Origin: Cantharellus purpuraceus
Lineage: Eukaryota; Basidiomycota; Agaricomycetes; Cantharellales; Hydnaceae
Reading direction: 5' to 3'
DNA: 64,000 nucleotides
NCBI GenBank assembly: GCA_025174535.1
Contig: JALBUN010000023.1
Location: 2,542,001 to 2,606,000, forward strand
Shown here: piece by piece, positions 23,420-35,943 of the stretch
Numbering within the stretch: position 1 is the first letter of the stretch
How the letters are laid out: every line of letters begins with the position of its first letter
The notes under the pieces: model-generated
What the model was told of the DNA's origin: nothing
Databases searched by the model: none
Seen by the model: only the letters and a program-made list of their open reading frames with translations
Position numbers and translations under genes: made by a program

Positions 23420-26312
23420 TCACCCTTCTTCCGGGCCTTCATCTACCGCGCCTTCTACCTCTCCACGTAGATTGTGTATATTGTAGTAAGGCACGCGGTT
23501 TTTATCGAAACGCCCAAGTAACCAATCAACCCGGCAAAGGCCAGATGCTGTGGCCGATGCCAGAAGAGGTGCTCTTGCAAGTCCCGCTCCAGATTGCCAT
23601 GTTACACGAGTAACGCTGACTTCCGGGGCCCAAGACCCCGTAGTCACCGGCAACTCAGCCTGCTTCTTGTTCTTTGTGTTAGAGACGTTGGATCTATCTT
23701 GGTGTTCCTGTCTTTGGGATGAGCACCGCTATGAAATCTCAATAGCAAAATAGCATTCACATAAGGTAGAAAATTTTCTAGCATGCGGTATTCACCGGTT
23801 ATACGATTGTAGTCCATTTGGAAAATCTTGTGTATGAAGAAAGGCTGGGTGAACGTGACTTAGTACGCCGATGCCCAACTACTGATTACGATCGCGACCT
23901 ACCACCGCTACACTTTTCCTGGTAGACTTCACCAAGTTTGTGGTGCGGCACGAACCGTCAGCAGAACCCACAGCAATATGAGGATGAAAATCAGAAGTTG
24001 CAATAGACTGGTGTTCGTTAGGCAGTGACTGTAACTATGGCTTGATGATATACATACCCAGACAGGGCCAGAGGGCTCCATGAAACCATGTCCTCTTCCA
24101 AGACTACTCGGAGCCATCCCAAAACTTTTAACGGTATTTTCGTAGTCTGATGCTAATGGCCCCCCGACATGATACGAGAACGTGATGCTGTTGATGACAT
24201 CTGTATCATAGGTGTAAGGGGATACGATTCTAGGTACGCTGAAGGCAGTTATGAGCCATGGCCTTACCTCGAGTTCTATTCATGATATTCCCCCTAAGGT
24301 CGCGAATATCGGTGACTGCTAACGCTCCGTCAAACCCCCCGCTAACGAGGACAGTAGGGTCACGGTCGAGCCTCGAGACTCCGGATGTAGATGTGGGCGG
24401 GGCTCTTGCCCAAGCTAAAGATCGAATTGCGGATTGGTGAAGCGTGAAATAGTGAGTAGGACGGAGGCCTGATACTATCAATTAACAATGTGAACACATA
24501 CTGTTAAAGTATAAATGGCATTACGTTGGTTAAAAGGGCGCTCCAAAGCCTCTTTGACGCGGAAAATAGCAACGGAGCCTGCAGAGACAGTTAAATGCCA
24601 TATGAACTATGCCGGCAGTGGGACATGCCATTTGTGCAGCCGACAGCAACAAGCTCGCTGTTTGCCCAATCCATACACCAGGACATAGTGTCATCGAGTT
24701 CGATCCGCAGACTCGGGGGCAATCTTACTAGAGACGTATGCAATCAGAAAAAATGCATCTTTGCGTACCTAACGCCATATTCACCATAATGGGGAAAAAA
24801 TGACCCTCGAGCTTGATCTGAGGGGATCAACTGGTCTGGGTCAGGAACAACGTAAAACGAGACCGATCCGTCTTCAAAGGTCCCTCCCAAGATGCCCAGC
24901 TTTCCAGGTGAGGAGAGTGAATTACTGCCAAACTACAATACCGGTAAGAGAATACAGTTACATCCAAAAGGAACGCACTTTGTCATGTGAGGGCAACGGG
25001 CACCATTTGAGATCATGAGCAGGTCCGCCGTCTACGCAAATGATTAACTCGCATTCCATAGCCCCGGGATCCTCATCCTGATCTACGTCCATCGAATCGC
25101 TATCAGTAAGATACTGAGTGGGTGAAAGACTCCAGATTTGGATGGACGCAGGAGATGGCCGCGGCACGCGTCTGCCAATTTCTGGGCTGTGAGAGTAGGA
25201 TGGAAAAGGCGCCACAGCAAGGTATTGCTTATAGTTTCGACCTTGAGGCCACAGCGTCAGCACCACCCAACGTCGACTTGAAAACCACTGTCACCCACGA
25301 GAATGGTCGTCAACAAACATTGGGCACCAATCCATGGCCCACACTGGCGCCCCTGCGTAGAAGACGTGGGACTTGCTCTCAGGAAAAAAGTGGGCTACAT
25401 TGACAGACATCAGAAGCTCGCAATTGACTCATATGAATTCGGGGACCGACCCATCTTATGAGATTGTAAAGCCTCTACTTGCAATTTGGTTTGGTCGCCA
25501 TGCGGGCCAAAAAAACAGGTCATAGGAGGCGACTGCGATTTTGGAATATAAGGTGATGCCGTTCTAGTCAAAACTATGATTAATAATTCATCCCAATGAG
25601 CAACCACATACTCTGCAGAGAGAAGCTCCCACCCCTTATCAATGCAAAGGCTGCCATATACAACCGGCCTTGTCTGGTCTCCTGGCAGACATTCTTTGAA
25701 CCATGATAAATCCTCCATGAGTTCCCAGACTGGTCCTTGACCAAGATTGTGACCTGTGGCTTTATTTACTCGTTCTCTGACCACAGGATCAGCGATGCTC
25801 CTAGTTGCCACTGTCTCGGCATGGGAAAACAAGCTGGGTTTGTTCACTAAACGAAGGGTCCGTTGTGGAGGAACATAGACAGGCGTTCCACGGTGTCTAT
25901 GATTGAGATTGGGGAGCGGTAAGGCATAGTTTTGCCGTGCACCGGGCCTAGAAAGGCCAGGTGCTAGCATAGGAGCTGCTCGGTGCAAGCTAGGCATGAT
26001 GGATCTATCTGTGGCTACCGCTTTTTTCTTCCCTTTTCCTTTACCTATGCCTTTGCCTTTGCCTTTAGATTTAGATGGTTCAGGAACCATGTCGGACCCA
26101 TCTCCTTGAAGTAAGTGCCGGTCATCCTCGACCTCATGTACAACACCTTCATCGTTGGCCTTTTCATTGTCATCTTCAGAATGCGCTAGCTCAAAAGCAC
26201 TTTCGCTGGACGCATCATCTTTAAGCAATGGCGAACCTCCTTCATCGTCAGGAAGCTCCAAGAGAGACTTGTAGGACGGACGTGCACGACGTGTACGAAG
26301 CTCGACAGGCAT
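23420..26312 (-). CDS. TFC6: TFIIIC WD40 subunit, Tfc6/Sfc6-like
   Basis: Likely the tau-91/Sfc6 (GTF3C2-like) subunit of RNA polymerase III factor TFIIIC, which binds the B box of tRNA genes. The first 130 residues are acidic then strongly basic, with a Lys-Gly run. A middle exon has GPVWELMEDLSWFKECL and PVVYGSLCIDKGWELLS. Downstream exons show beta-propeller blades: VAPFPSYS with IQIWSL, HDLKWCPLPSHD, a GILGGTFEDGSV-type strand, HQSAIRSLAWARAPP and LVSGGFDGALAVTDIRDLRG. It ends VEGAVDEGPEEG. About 780 aa with many introns. This layout fits Tfc6 better than other WD40 proteins, but WD40 similarity alone is not specific. It diverges from mL54 with 111 bp between starts. Confidence 0.72.
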
Positions 26313-26423
26313 CTTTGAAGGGTTCAGTAGGTCTAGCTTTAAAAGGAGGAAATAGTATATCGAGCGAGAGTCCCAAAGCCGAAATGGTGTTGTGTGACGT
26401 GTTGTGACACGCCGTGGTCGATT
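26313..26423. promoter_or_regulatory. 111-bp divergent promoter, TFC6-like / mL54
   Basis: Short spacer between the two start codons. It includes TGACGTG near 26394-26400, a half-match to a bZIP CRE-type site. The shared promoter is inferred from the spacing alone. Confidence 0.45.
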
Positions 26424-26816
26424 ATGTTATTCCAGGTTCCTCGTCTCCGGCATTGCTACCCTCTATCAGCTCGTACATTCACATTCACTCGAATATCCTC
26501 TAGGCCGACGGAAGCGAGTAAAGGTACGCACGATTTTCACGCTCAAAGATATGCTTGTTGACTCTCAGCAGGCGTCCCGGTCGAGGAACCTCGTTCATCA
26601 TGCCCACCTGATACCATACTCGAAGGACTGGCATATTTAAAAGACCAACCCCCTGTGCTAGCGCTCCCAGACGAGGAATACCCGCCATGGCTATGGGATG
26701 TGCTCAAACCCAAGGTATGGCCTGATGATGGGCCGGGAGGGAAGGCAGAGAAGGTGGAGCGACGCAAGGAGAACAGGCAGAAAATCAAGGATCAAAACTT
26801 CATGAAGACACAATGA
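26424..26816 (+). CDS. MRPL37: Mitochondrial large-subunit ribosomal protein mL54 (MRPL37)
   Basis: Component of the mitochondrial 54S ribosomal subunit. Two exons: the first starts ATG at 26424 and gives an Arg/Ser-rich mitochondrial presequence (MLFQVPRLRHCYPLSARTF); the second follows an intron with donor GTACGC near 26522 and acceptor CAG near 26571. Exon 2 has the family hallmark GTILEGLAYLK-type sequence, here DTILEGLAYLKDQPPVLAL, and PDEEYPPWLWDVL, ending DQNFMKTQ. About 115 aa, normal for mL54. Neither exon is long enough to stand out alone, so it is easily missed. SCYL2 follows in tandem. Confidence 0.85.
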
Positions 26817-27150
26817 TATGACTGGGAAGAGATGGAAGGAAGAGTGAGAATGTCCATATCGTTACATGTATCGCGCTCTCGCTCTTTTTCCCTGAGATAG
26901 TAATATTTCTTGACTGCATTTTGAAGTCGCCTGTCTTGATTACATAGGCACCATGGTAGTGTGGCTCGAAGGTTGATAGGAATATTGGAAACACTAGTCA
27001 TGATACGGCAAATTGCATGAAGTTGTACACCTAGTGTGTGACTGTCTGTCACAGCTTGGAGTATAAGCCGCATAAACAGGTGGGCTTTAGTACGATGGGT
27101 AACTCACCCATACTCATACCCAATTGTTGTGCTCAGTACGGGTGGCTCTC
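26817..27150. promoter_or_regulatory. Spacer mL54 / SCYL2
   Basis: 334 bp containing the mL54 3' UTR and SCYL2 promoter. A minus-strand open frame of 93 codons crosses it but has no recognisable features. Confidence 0.4.
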
Positions 27151-30100
27151 ATGTTAGCCGCGGCAACGTCGCTATTTTCCCGCACGAACATCTCCCAATC
27201 TTATGTTATCTCACCCCCGAGCACAACACCTTCCTCTTCTGCGCTTCCAGCAGCAACCTCTACTCCGCCCTTCAATGTAGGACCTTGGAAGGTCCAATTT
27301 GCCGTGCACAAGACCACAAGTAAGCGTGTATCAGTCTGGAGTTTCGACAAGCGTTCTCCCGAACTCGAGAGGTGTGGACCGAGTGCGCGAGAGCACGTAT
27401 TAGAAATATTGAAGGCTGAAGTGCGTGTTCATTACATTGTGCTCCCATGGGTCATCCCTGTGGTGGTGATGTCTCTCGAAAAATGCTTCAGCACTCATGT
27501 TTTGCAACTTGACACTGATCCGATTCCCAGGCTGGGGCACTTAGTCGGCTACGACACCCCTCCATTCTAGGTTAGCTAGTTCTATCATGCGATTCACAAA
27601 CATAGCTGCAACTCCTCTGTGTAGAAATGGTGGAACCGTTGGAAGAGACTCGTTCAGAACTAATCTTTGCGACAGAACCATTGTTATCGACCCTGTCCCA
27701 ATCCATTCCCTCAGCGTCGCGGTCACCCTTAGTTGACTTGGATGAAGTTGAAGTACGTTTCTGATGATAGTCAGTGCTGATACTTGACCTCTCTTCCCTC
27801 AGATCCAGAAGGGTATTCTACAGCTTTGCAAAGGCCTTGCTTTCTTACACACGTCGGCACGGCTCGTTCACTCAAACATTACTCCGAGCAATATTCTTCT
27901 CAATGCCAATGTATCCCAAGAATAATAATGGTTTCTACACTCGACTCACATATTTTGTTTCAGGGTGATTGGAAGATTTCAGGTCTAGGACTCACCATAC
28001 CGTTAAGCAACCCCGACGGATCCTCGACACGCTGGGAATTTCCAACGTATGATTCACGCCTGACGCCTCATGTGCAACGCTCTTTTGATTATATGGGCAC
28101 GTGTTCTGTCGTATATGTTATCCCGGCTCCTTAATATTCTTCCCCTCATAGCACCGGAGTATGCTTTAGACGAACAGCTAACGACCTCATCCGACATGTA
28201 TGCTCTAGGTTGTCTGATTTATGCAGTTCACTGCAAAGGGAGCCCTCCATTTTCGAACCACGGTAGCCTAGGTAGTTTGCGAGATAATGCTGGCAAGTCT
28301 GTGTCGGGCATTGAACATCTAGATAAAGATCTTAGAGGTTAGCGTCATGGGTGTTATCTGACCCTTCAGAGCCTCCAGCGCTGATGTATAGGGACGTCTC
28401 AGCTCTCCTTGTTTCATTGGTTACTCGACAGCCTCAATCTCGCCCCAGTCCTACCACGTTACCGACATACTCATTTTTCTCATCTCTACCAGTCTCCACT
28501 CTCAATTTTTTAGATCGATCTACTTTCGCGTCAAAGTCTCGAGAAGAGAAAATTGCCTTTATGAAGGGTCTGTCTAGAGTGCTCCCAAACTTCTCTGATG
28601 GCCTCCGCACCCGCAAGATATTGCCATCACTTATAGAAGAGGTGATGATACTACCTTTCATATATCAATGGTGCGGCTTTTTGATGACATTCTCAGATGA
28701 AAGACACGCATCTTTTGCCTTCTATCCTCCCTAACGTCTTTTTGATTTCCAAGACTCTTCTGCCAACACAATTTGCTTCCATCGTACTTCCTAGTCTCAA
28801 GCCCTTATTTGCAATCAAAGAGCCTCCCCAAAATATGTTGACATTGCTCGATAACCTAACATTGTTGCAAGAGAAGACAGATAAGGCGATCTTCAAAGAA
28901 CGTAAGTTAATATGGCGAGCGTACCTTATCACGATACTCAGGCGTACATGACAGATGTTTTATCCCTTGTTTATAATGCACTGGAGTCTGAGCATGCTGT
29001 GGTATGTACTGCTAAGAGGGTTCTTATTGTTCTGCTATTGATCGCATCCAAGGTTCAAGAACGCGCCCTCAAGACGGTACCTGATCTATGCGAAACTATC
29101 GACTACGCTGAAGTGCAATCAGTCCTATTTCCGCGTGTGGCCGTGAGTGTGCTTCACAGCATTTGATAACACTCCTGAACCATGCTGGTCTGTCTAGTTG
29201 GTCTTTACAAAGACTCGCATCTTGAGCGTGAAAGTCAGCACCCTAGCCTGTTTTCTCTCCATGGTCAAAACACTAGATCAGGTATGCTGAACTCTGAGTG
29301 AGTCGTGAATACGGCTAATGAGGGGCTTTAGACAAGTCTGACGCAAAAGCTTGTGCCTTTATTGTCAAAAATTCGTACACGGGTGAGCTCAATATCTCCA
29401 TGGTGACTATTAACCATTGATCCGAGCCCGCGATTTTGAATCAAGGGTGTGTCCCATTCGATACACCCCACTGTGATATGACTACTGAATGATACTTTCA
29501 ATAGAACCGGCCGTCATGGTTTGTTGCTTTCTATTGGATTTGATGCGAGACAGCTACAAATCTCTCATCACAGTTAGGAACCCTAGCCGTTCAAGAGGCC
29601 ATGGGCATGAAAGTTGACCGTGAAGCTGTCGCAACGCTCGTATTGCCACAACTATGGGCAATGTCTATGGGCCCGCGTACGTCCTCGTTCCCAATATATC
29701 GCAGATCTTACTGATATTGAAGATCAAGTTATCAATGTCGAGTCGGTATTACTCGTGGGTCTATAGTGAGATGAGCTGACGAACTGATCCACAGCCAATT
29801 TCAACGTTTCATGACTGTAATACGGAATCTCAGTGCGGCTGACCGCCCATTCATGCCGTTAACCTGCTTGACTGTTTTCTTTCCAGGTACACGAGTTGAG
29901 AAAGAGCATATGCAGTATTTGAAAGATTCGCAGCGCATTGAAGACCGATCAGGTGGCTTTGACGGATCCATTGCAGGCACAGGTGCTGGAAGCACGGGCG
30001 TGGATTTCGAGAGTTTAGTTGGCGGTAGTGCATCCATTGCCAAGACAACCTCGACTTCATCAGACACCGACAGTAAAGGATGGGACGACGATGTATGGGG

Positions 30101-30677
30101 CAGCATCTTAGCAGATACACCTGTGCAGGTCAGTGCAAAATTCTAGTTTTACACAGCTCCTGATCCTCACCTTCTCTAGTCGCCAACACCTGTACACGGA
30201 GCAAGGCCAGCGGTTGCATCGACAACGCTATCGAATCAGTCATACTCTTTGCCATCCTCTCCAGCACCGTCTGCAACGTCTTCAATGAGCCCGCTTTCTG
30301 CATTGTCCGCGCGCAGTCGTGGAGCACAAAGCAACGCGTCCTTCAGCTTCCCTCCTCCCCCTCAAACCACCAATCCCGTTCTCTCTTCCCCCATAAGCTT
30401 TAATGAACCGACTACGAAATCGCAGTTCAATGTCAGCAGTCCACCCTCTCTTCCATCCCAGTTGACACCATCCCCACAACAGTCGCAAAAGCCGCAACAG
30501 GGACCGAATTATAACATACAACTACCGACCGCTAATTTTCCAACCTCTTTTACTGCGATCTCACCTTTCACTTCCATCCTGGCCCCTACCGCGCCATCTA
30601 AGCCCGCGTGGAGTTCCAATGGCGTTGAACAAAGGCAGGGCAGGGATGCCTGGGGTGATTTTGATCCTCTGGCCTAG
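27151..30677 (+). CDS. SCY1-like pseudokinase, SCYL2/Ppk32 type
   Basis: Pseudokinase followed by HEAT-like repeats; SCYL2 (CVAK104) works in clathrin-mediated trafficking. The kinase-like domain starts VGPWKVQFAVHKTTSKRVS and has a degenerate active site: the catalytic loop reads VHSNITPSNIL instead of HRD-N, and the Mg loop reads ISGLG instead of DFG, so catalysis is unlikely. APEYALDEQLTTSSDMYALG resembles the activation-segment end. The C-terminal solenoid shows LDRSTFASKSREEKIAFM, LLPSILPNVFLISKTLLP and LGTLAVQEAMGMKVDREAVA. The tail is Ser/Pro/Gln-rich and ends RDAWGDFDPLA; the WxxF-like and DPF-like endings resemble clathrin-adaptor motifs. About ten introns. The AP-2 mu gene lies 28 kb away. 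Confidence 0.88.
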
Positions 30678-30904
30678 CTTGTGAGGGTGTTTGCAGTGGT
30701 CCTTGTGACGGTAATTTATTGGATTCGTGGAGTTAATGTACATGTCGGAGTACTTGCCAGGCTCTTCCATTATACCATGATCATGGCCCGTCATAGTTCT
30801 GTGATGTTATTGACGTTTCACTAAGAATAATATGAGTTGGTCGTTCAGTTTTATGTACTAGATTTCGAGCGCCTCTGGAGCTTGGCGGTTCCAGCTGTGA
30901 TCGT

Positions 30905-33900
30905 ATGGCCACAGTCCTAAGGAAACGCTATTGGCAAGCAGTCTTTGTCGTGATTCTGATCGATTCGATTTGGCCCGTGTTCGCCCTTGGCACAGCGTGT
31001 ATCACTCCTCTTGGCCCGGGTATTGCATCTCCAGAAGAACCATACTGGCTTGAAACTATTGATCACAGGTACGTTCGTACATTTTCTTCCAAGTGAAAAT
31101 ACTCCTGTTGAGACGGGACCTCGTTATGATCAGAGGTCTGTCTGCTTTCAATGAAAATCGTGACACATACTCTGTCTTTCGCAATGTCAAATCCTACGGT
31201 GCGGTGGGAGATGGTTTTGCAGACGATACGGACGCGATCAAGTTTGGGCCTTCTTTATGGTAATTCCGTCAGGTTGCTAAACTACTTTCGAATCAAGCCG
31301 TGCAATTGAACATGGTCATCGTTGCGGACAAGACTGTGATTCATCGACATTGACACCAGCCCTAGTGTATTTTCCGAAAGGGTGATCACGGCACGACTTA
31401 TCAGCGATTTTCATTAGCTTATTTTCCCCCTGACTTTCCAAGAACGTATCTTGTGTCTCGCCCCATCATTGCATGGTATTATACGAGCCTTGTGGGTGAT
31501 GCCAAACACCTCCCGACTCTACTAGCTGCACCTGGTTTTGACGGGCTGGCTGTCATAGGTTGGCTGATTATGTTTCAGATTAATTTGGCAGTTTCTGAAC
31601 TCCTTGTTGTAGATGCTGATCCCTACATACCTGGTTGGCTATTAGCAGAAGTGCATGTTCCATCATTGTTAACTCTACATTTGACTCCAGGAGGCTGGGG
31701 TGCCCAGTGGTACCAGAACCAAAATAATTTGTGCACTGCTTGGTCTTCGAGGTCGTATAACTTCTAACATCCTAGAACTACAGTTTCCGTTCCGTTCGCA
31801 ACTTTGTAATCGATTTACGTCGCATGCCAGCTGCATCAAAAGCCACTGCATTGCACTGGCAAGTCTCACAAGCCACTTCGCTCACCAATGTCAGGGTTGA
31901 GATGTCACGAGAGTCTGGAAACAACCATCAAGGTAGAATATTGTATCTTTGGTTTTCAACGCTTTGACCGGAACCGATGACAGGAATCTTTATGGAAAAT
32001 GGCAGGTAGAGTCAGATAAATATATCTTTGCGGGTCAACTGTCTCACTCTTGTCTGGTATCTTCCTCGCTGGTGCAGCGGTGGCTTTATGGGAGGTCAGC
32101 TATATGCCCACATAATTAACAACCATGTCTAAATCAACGGCCAGATTTGTTGTTCCGTGGGGGTAACAACACTTGCATTGCGGGCATGAGTGCACAGCTC
32201 AGTATGCGGATAAACAGGAAAGTACGGCATATGGGTTGGAAACCAACAGTGAGATCTATTACCTGGCCGCCTTTCGTCGATAACTTCACCTGCCGTTAGA
32301 TTTACAGTGAGGAACTTGACTGTTGAGGGTTCTGAAATCGGGATATTCGCGTCATGGAATTGGGGTAAGCTTGCCCCTTGCAAGCAAGTCATCTGTTCTG
32401 GATCAAAACATGCAGGTTGGACCTTTCAAGACTTGAAGATCAAAGGCTGTCAAGTGGGTACAACAGAGCTTACAACTACTGGGACAGACTGAGTTCTGTT
32501 TATAGGTTGGCGTAGATATTATTACTGGTACGTCTCACTGTTCATCGTCTCATATTACTATCTCATCTCGTGAACTCAGGCGGGACCACCCAAGAAACCC
32601 AAGTAATGACCCCGGCTTGACTTGATCTCACATTGACTCTTGGCCATTTATATAGACTGTTGGTGCCGAAGTCTTTCTTGACGTCGAAGTCACAGACACT
32701 CCAACCTTTATCCGCACCTCTCAATCTACTCGCAATTCTTTGGCGGGATCTATACTCATAGATAACGCCAAACTCTCCAACGTGCACACCGCTGTAGCGG
32801 AAGCAAATGGCTTCGTCGTTTTACGCGGTGGAGATAGGACCATCGTACAGTGGGGTCAAGGCAACATTTATGGCGGACAGACAACCAACGGCCGGTTCAC
32901 GCAAGATGATTTGACGCCTCCCTATAAGCCACGTTCATTGTTGGACAGCGGGGGAAAGATAGTGGGGCGACGCAGGCCTCAATACGAGGACTACGCAGTC
33001 GACCAATTGGTCTCTGTCAGGGCTCATGGAGCGAAGGGAGATGGAGTCACCGATGATACAAATGCCATTAAGGAGATTTTTAAGAAGGTGCGACCTCCCT
33101 CTTTTGGAAAAATAATTATTAGTGACAGATTTCGCTCTTTCTAGTTTGCAGGATGCAGAATAATTTACTTCGATGCGGGAACATATATTGTCACCTCAAC
33201 CATCACTATCCCTACCGGCACACAGGTGGTTGGGGAAATTTGGAGTGTGATCATGGGACAGGGATACTCATTCGCAGACCCCTACCGCCCTATGCCCGTT
33301 GTTAGAGTCGGTGAACGATGTTCTCAAGGTGTCCTCGAGATCAGCGACATTGTGTTCTCCACCCGTGGGTCTGGTCAGTCTTTGGTGTCCTTGGTTGAAG
33401 GAAATCAAGCCTAATTCTGGTATTCAGCACCGGGAGCGATAGTCGTAGAATGGAACGTTGGTGACCCCCCGGGAAGACAGGCAGCGGTAGGTGCTTGGGA
33501 TACTCACGTCAGGTAAGTATAGGTTTTTCGTACTCAATTTGACGTGTTAATAGGTGCGAAAGGTTGGGAGCGTGTATGTGAAAGTATTTTAGACTGGGAA
33601 CGTGTCACTCACACGAGCCCAGCGTATGGATCGCATCTTGGCTCCGCCGAATGCCTAAAACAGCGCGACTCTCCAGACCGTTGCTACGCTGCCTTTTTGG
33701 CCTTCCACTTGACAGCGTCATCCACTGCATATCTTGAAGTACTACTTGGGTCGTATCCCGTATTACACCGTTGACTTTGTGTGTCAGGGTCTTTGGGTTT
33801 GGCTGGGGGACCACGATCTTGATGGTGACCATCAACAGATCACTGTGTACAGCGGGAGGGGTATATTGTCAGAGTCAGCGGGTCCGGTTTGGCTAATTGG

Positions 33901-34618
33901 AACAGGTGAGAGTGTGCTACAAAGGAAAGTTCAATATTAGTGCTAACCTTATAGGCTGTATTTATATTCTATACGCATTGGGAAAGATGGGGACTGATAG
34001 GCATAACAGCGGAACATCATGTCTTGTACCAATATAACCTCGCAGGAGCAAGAGATCACTACATTGGTCTGATGCAGACAGAGACGGCAAGTCTCAGAAG
34101 ATCCGGCCCACATATCAGCACGTAACAGGGTTCTTTTAGCCTTACTTTCAACCGTCTCCTCCCTCGCCACATCCGTTCCGCGTCGAGTCGAGGTGGCACG
34201 ATCCCGAGTTACATAGCCAAGATGCGGCGTGGGGACTTGCAGTCCAAGAATCCCTTAATATCTTGGTCTATGGTGAGCATAGCTTATCAGAGAGTAGACG
34301 CTGGCTGATTGGCTGCGAATGCCGCTAGGCGCGGGGTTATATAGCTTTTTCCGAGACTACGCGCAGACGTGCATCGCAACAGATTCTTGCCAGGAACAGA
34401 TTTTAATCATTGACAGCGAGTCCAAGATCAACATATTCAGCCTGTCGACGGTCGGGACAAAGTATCAAGTCAGCATTGGAGGCAGAGGTATAATCAGATC
34501 ATCGCAGAATAAGAATGGCTTTGCCAGCACGATAACTAGCTGGGCACCACCTTCGGGCCGAAGACATTATACCGAGTTGGTGGTGCTGCCGACACGGTAT
34601 GCGTACCAGGTTTGGTAG
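30905..34618 (+). CDS. Secreted GH55 exo-beta-1,3-glucanase
   Basis: Glycoside hydrolase family 55 with two tandem beta-helix (pectate-lyase-like) halves, attacking beta-1,3-glucan of cell wall or storage glucan. The N-terminal signal peptide RYWQAVFVVILIDSIWPVFA is followed by the first half: YSVFRNVKSYGAVGDGFADD, GHRCGQDCDSSTLTPALVYF and RPIIAWYYTSLVGDA. The second half repeats the start pattern VSVRAHGAKGDGVTDDTNAI, then FDAGTYIVTSTITIPTGTQV, and HHVLYQYNLAGARDHYIG near the end. The protein closes with GAGLYSFFRDYAQTC and a Ser-rich tail, ending at TAG 34616-34618. Twelve or more introns; the three junctions I joined between 31230 and 31800 keep the frame. About 790 aa, usual for GH55. Confidence 0.9.
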
Positions 34619-34963
34619 ATGTGGGATGGGGATCAGCAGGCACAGATTTTGAAGCAACCTGACTGTTCCGAGCTAGGAATCATATTCAATGTTGCTGATA
34701 TGGGCTGAGTATGCCAAGTATTGAAGTTTTTTGAGGAGGCGTTGTTACGAGGTGCTGCTAAAGAGTCGCGTGGCGGCGGGCGTCTAGATGATAACCTGAT
34801 TGGCTGTAATAGCGTTGCACCGAGGCAGGTTTCACTGGCCTCGCGCCCTCCGCGCCGTGTCCTGTACAACGCTGCCCTACACCTGTAGTACCCACGATCA
34901 AATATTACGCCCTTGACGTCCAAACCTTAGATATTGCCAATCTGCTCCAGTCTTGCTCTCTCG
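34619..34963. other. Spacer GH55 / membrane protein
   Basis: 345 bp, holding the GH55 3' UTR and the promoter of the membrane-protein gene. No feature recognised. Confidence 0.4.
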
Positions 34964-35943
34964 ATGCCGCCGCCGCTGCTCAACTTCACCGCCAGCCTAC
35001 GCGCTGCTCCAGACATTGTCACCACGACCGTCTTTGCAGGAGGTGGTGCTCCCACTGCTGGCTCATCGTCGTCGTCGTCGTCGTCGTCGGGCCACTCTTC
35101 TCTGCCCATAGCTGCCATCGTAGGCGGCCTGATCGCTGGTGTGTTTCTCTCCCTCGCAGCCGTGGGTATATGGGTGTGGTGGGGCAAGTCATTAGAAAGG
35201 AAGACTCGGAATCAGGTAATGTATTTGTCATGCCACCGACATTGTGGCAGTGCGCTGACTGGACGGAATAGCCGCGTCTACGCTCTGCGCTGAAGAATGG
35301 CGGCCGGAGCACACCGAGCGTGAATGCGTCCAAGCACTCCTTGCCCCGGCACCACCCCGCCATGACATCCAGCTCGCAAAAAAGCGTCTCATTCGCCCCC
35401 GTGCCGTCCCCGCGCACCAGCGAAGACAGCGACCGTCCCCAAACCCCCTCCCCGGCCGCCTCGTCCGACATGTCCAATTCCGAGGACAGGAACAAGGGAA
35501 GGCAGACGCCCCGCGAGCATGGCGCCACGTCGCCGCCGAATGCTACCTGGTCACGAAACTCTCCGGTGCCCCCGCGGAGTGCGCTGCGTCCTCCGCCGTC
35601 CTCGCTGCGGGGCCAGAGCACCGAACGGGCATACGCCCCCGCCCGTCCGTCGCCCCTCGCACACGCGACACACGCTCCCTCGTCCACGCGCACCCCAGAC
35701 GCGCAGGATGGCCTTGCGCCGCCGCGGATGCCCACGACGCAGTCTGCGGACCGTTCGTCGGGTGTTTCCGCCGCGTCAGAGTATTCCCAGGAGGGAACCG
35801 CCTCGGACATGGCGCCGCCGGCGAGGATGCTGCGTGCCCCCGACGGACGGCTGCACCCGCATCGGGAGACTGACGAGCTCTCCCGCTCCGCGTCCAGCTC
35901 GCCCGCGCTCGAGAATGCACCCGCGAGAGCGCGCATCCGATGA
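34964..35943 (+). CDS. Single-pass membrane protein with Ser-rich ectodomain
   Basis: Not assigned to a family. A short ectodomain (about 45 residues) ends in a Ser-9 run encoded by repeated TCG codons at 35063-35089, followed by one membrane helix (PIAAIVGGLIAGVFLSLAAV then GIWVWWG) and a basic stop-transfer KSLERKTRN. One intron (GTAATG donor near 35217, TAG acceptor near 35271) splits it. The cytoplasmic tail of about 220 residues is disordered, rich in Ser, Pro and Arg, and GC-rich. The layout resembles Mid2/Wsc-type wall sensors or the many basidiomycete single-pass proteins with Ser linkers, but lacks a WSC domain and I see no clear signal peptide. Confidence 0.75.
35063..35089 (+). repeat. 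Trinucleotide Ser repeat
   Basis: One TCA and eight TCG codons in a row, giving nine Ser just before the membrane helix. Such runs vary in length between strains. Confidence 0.85.

Noticed and set aside
35019..35936. 305-codon minus frame opposite the membrane-protein gene
   Set aside because: Shadow of the GC-rich plus-strand exon; composition (Arg/Gly/Ser) is that of the complement of Ser/Pro/Arg codons.
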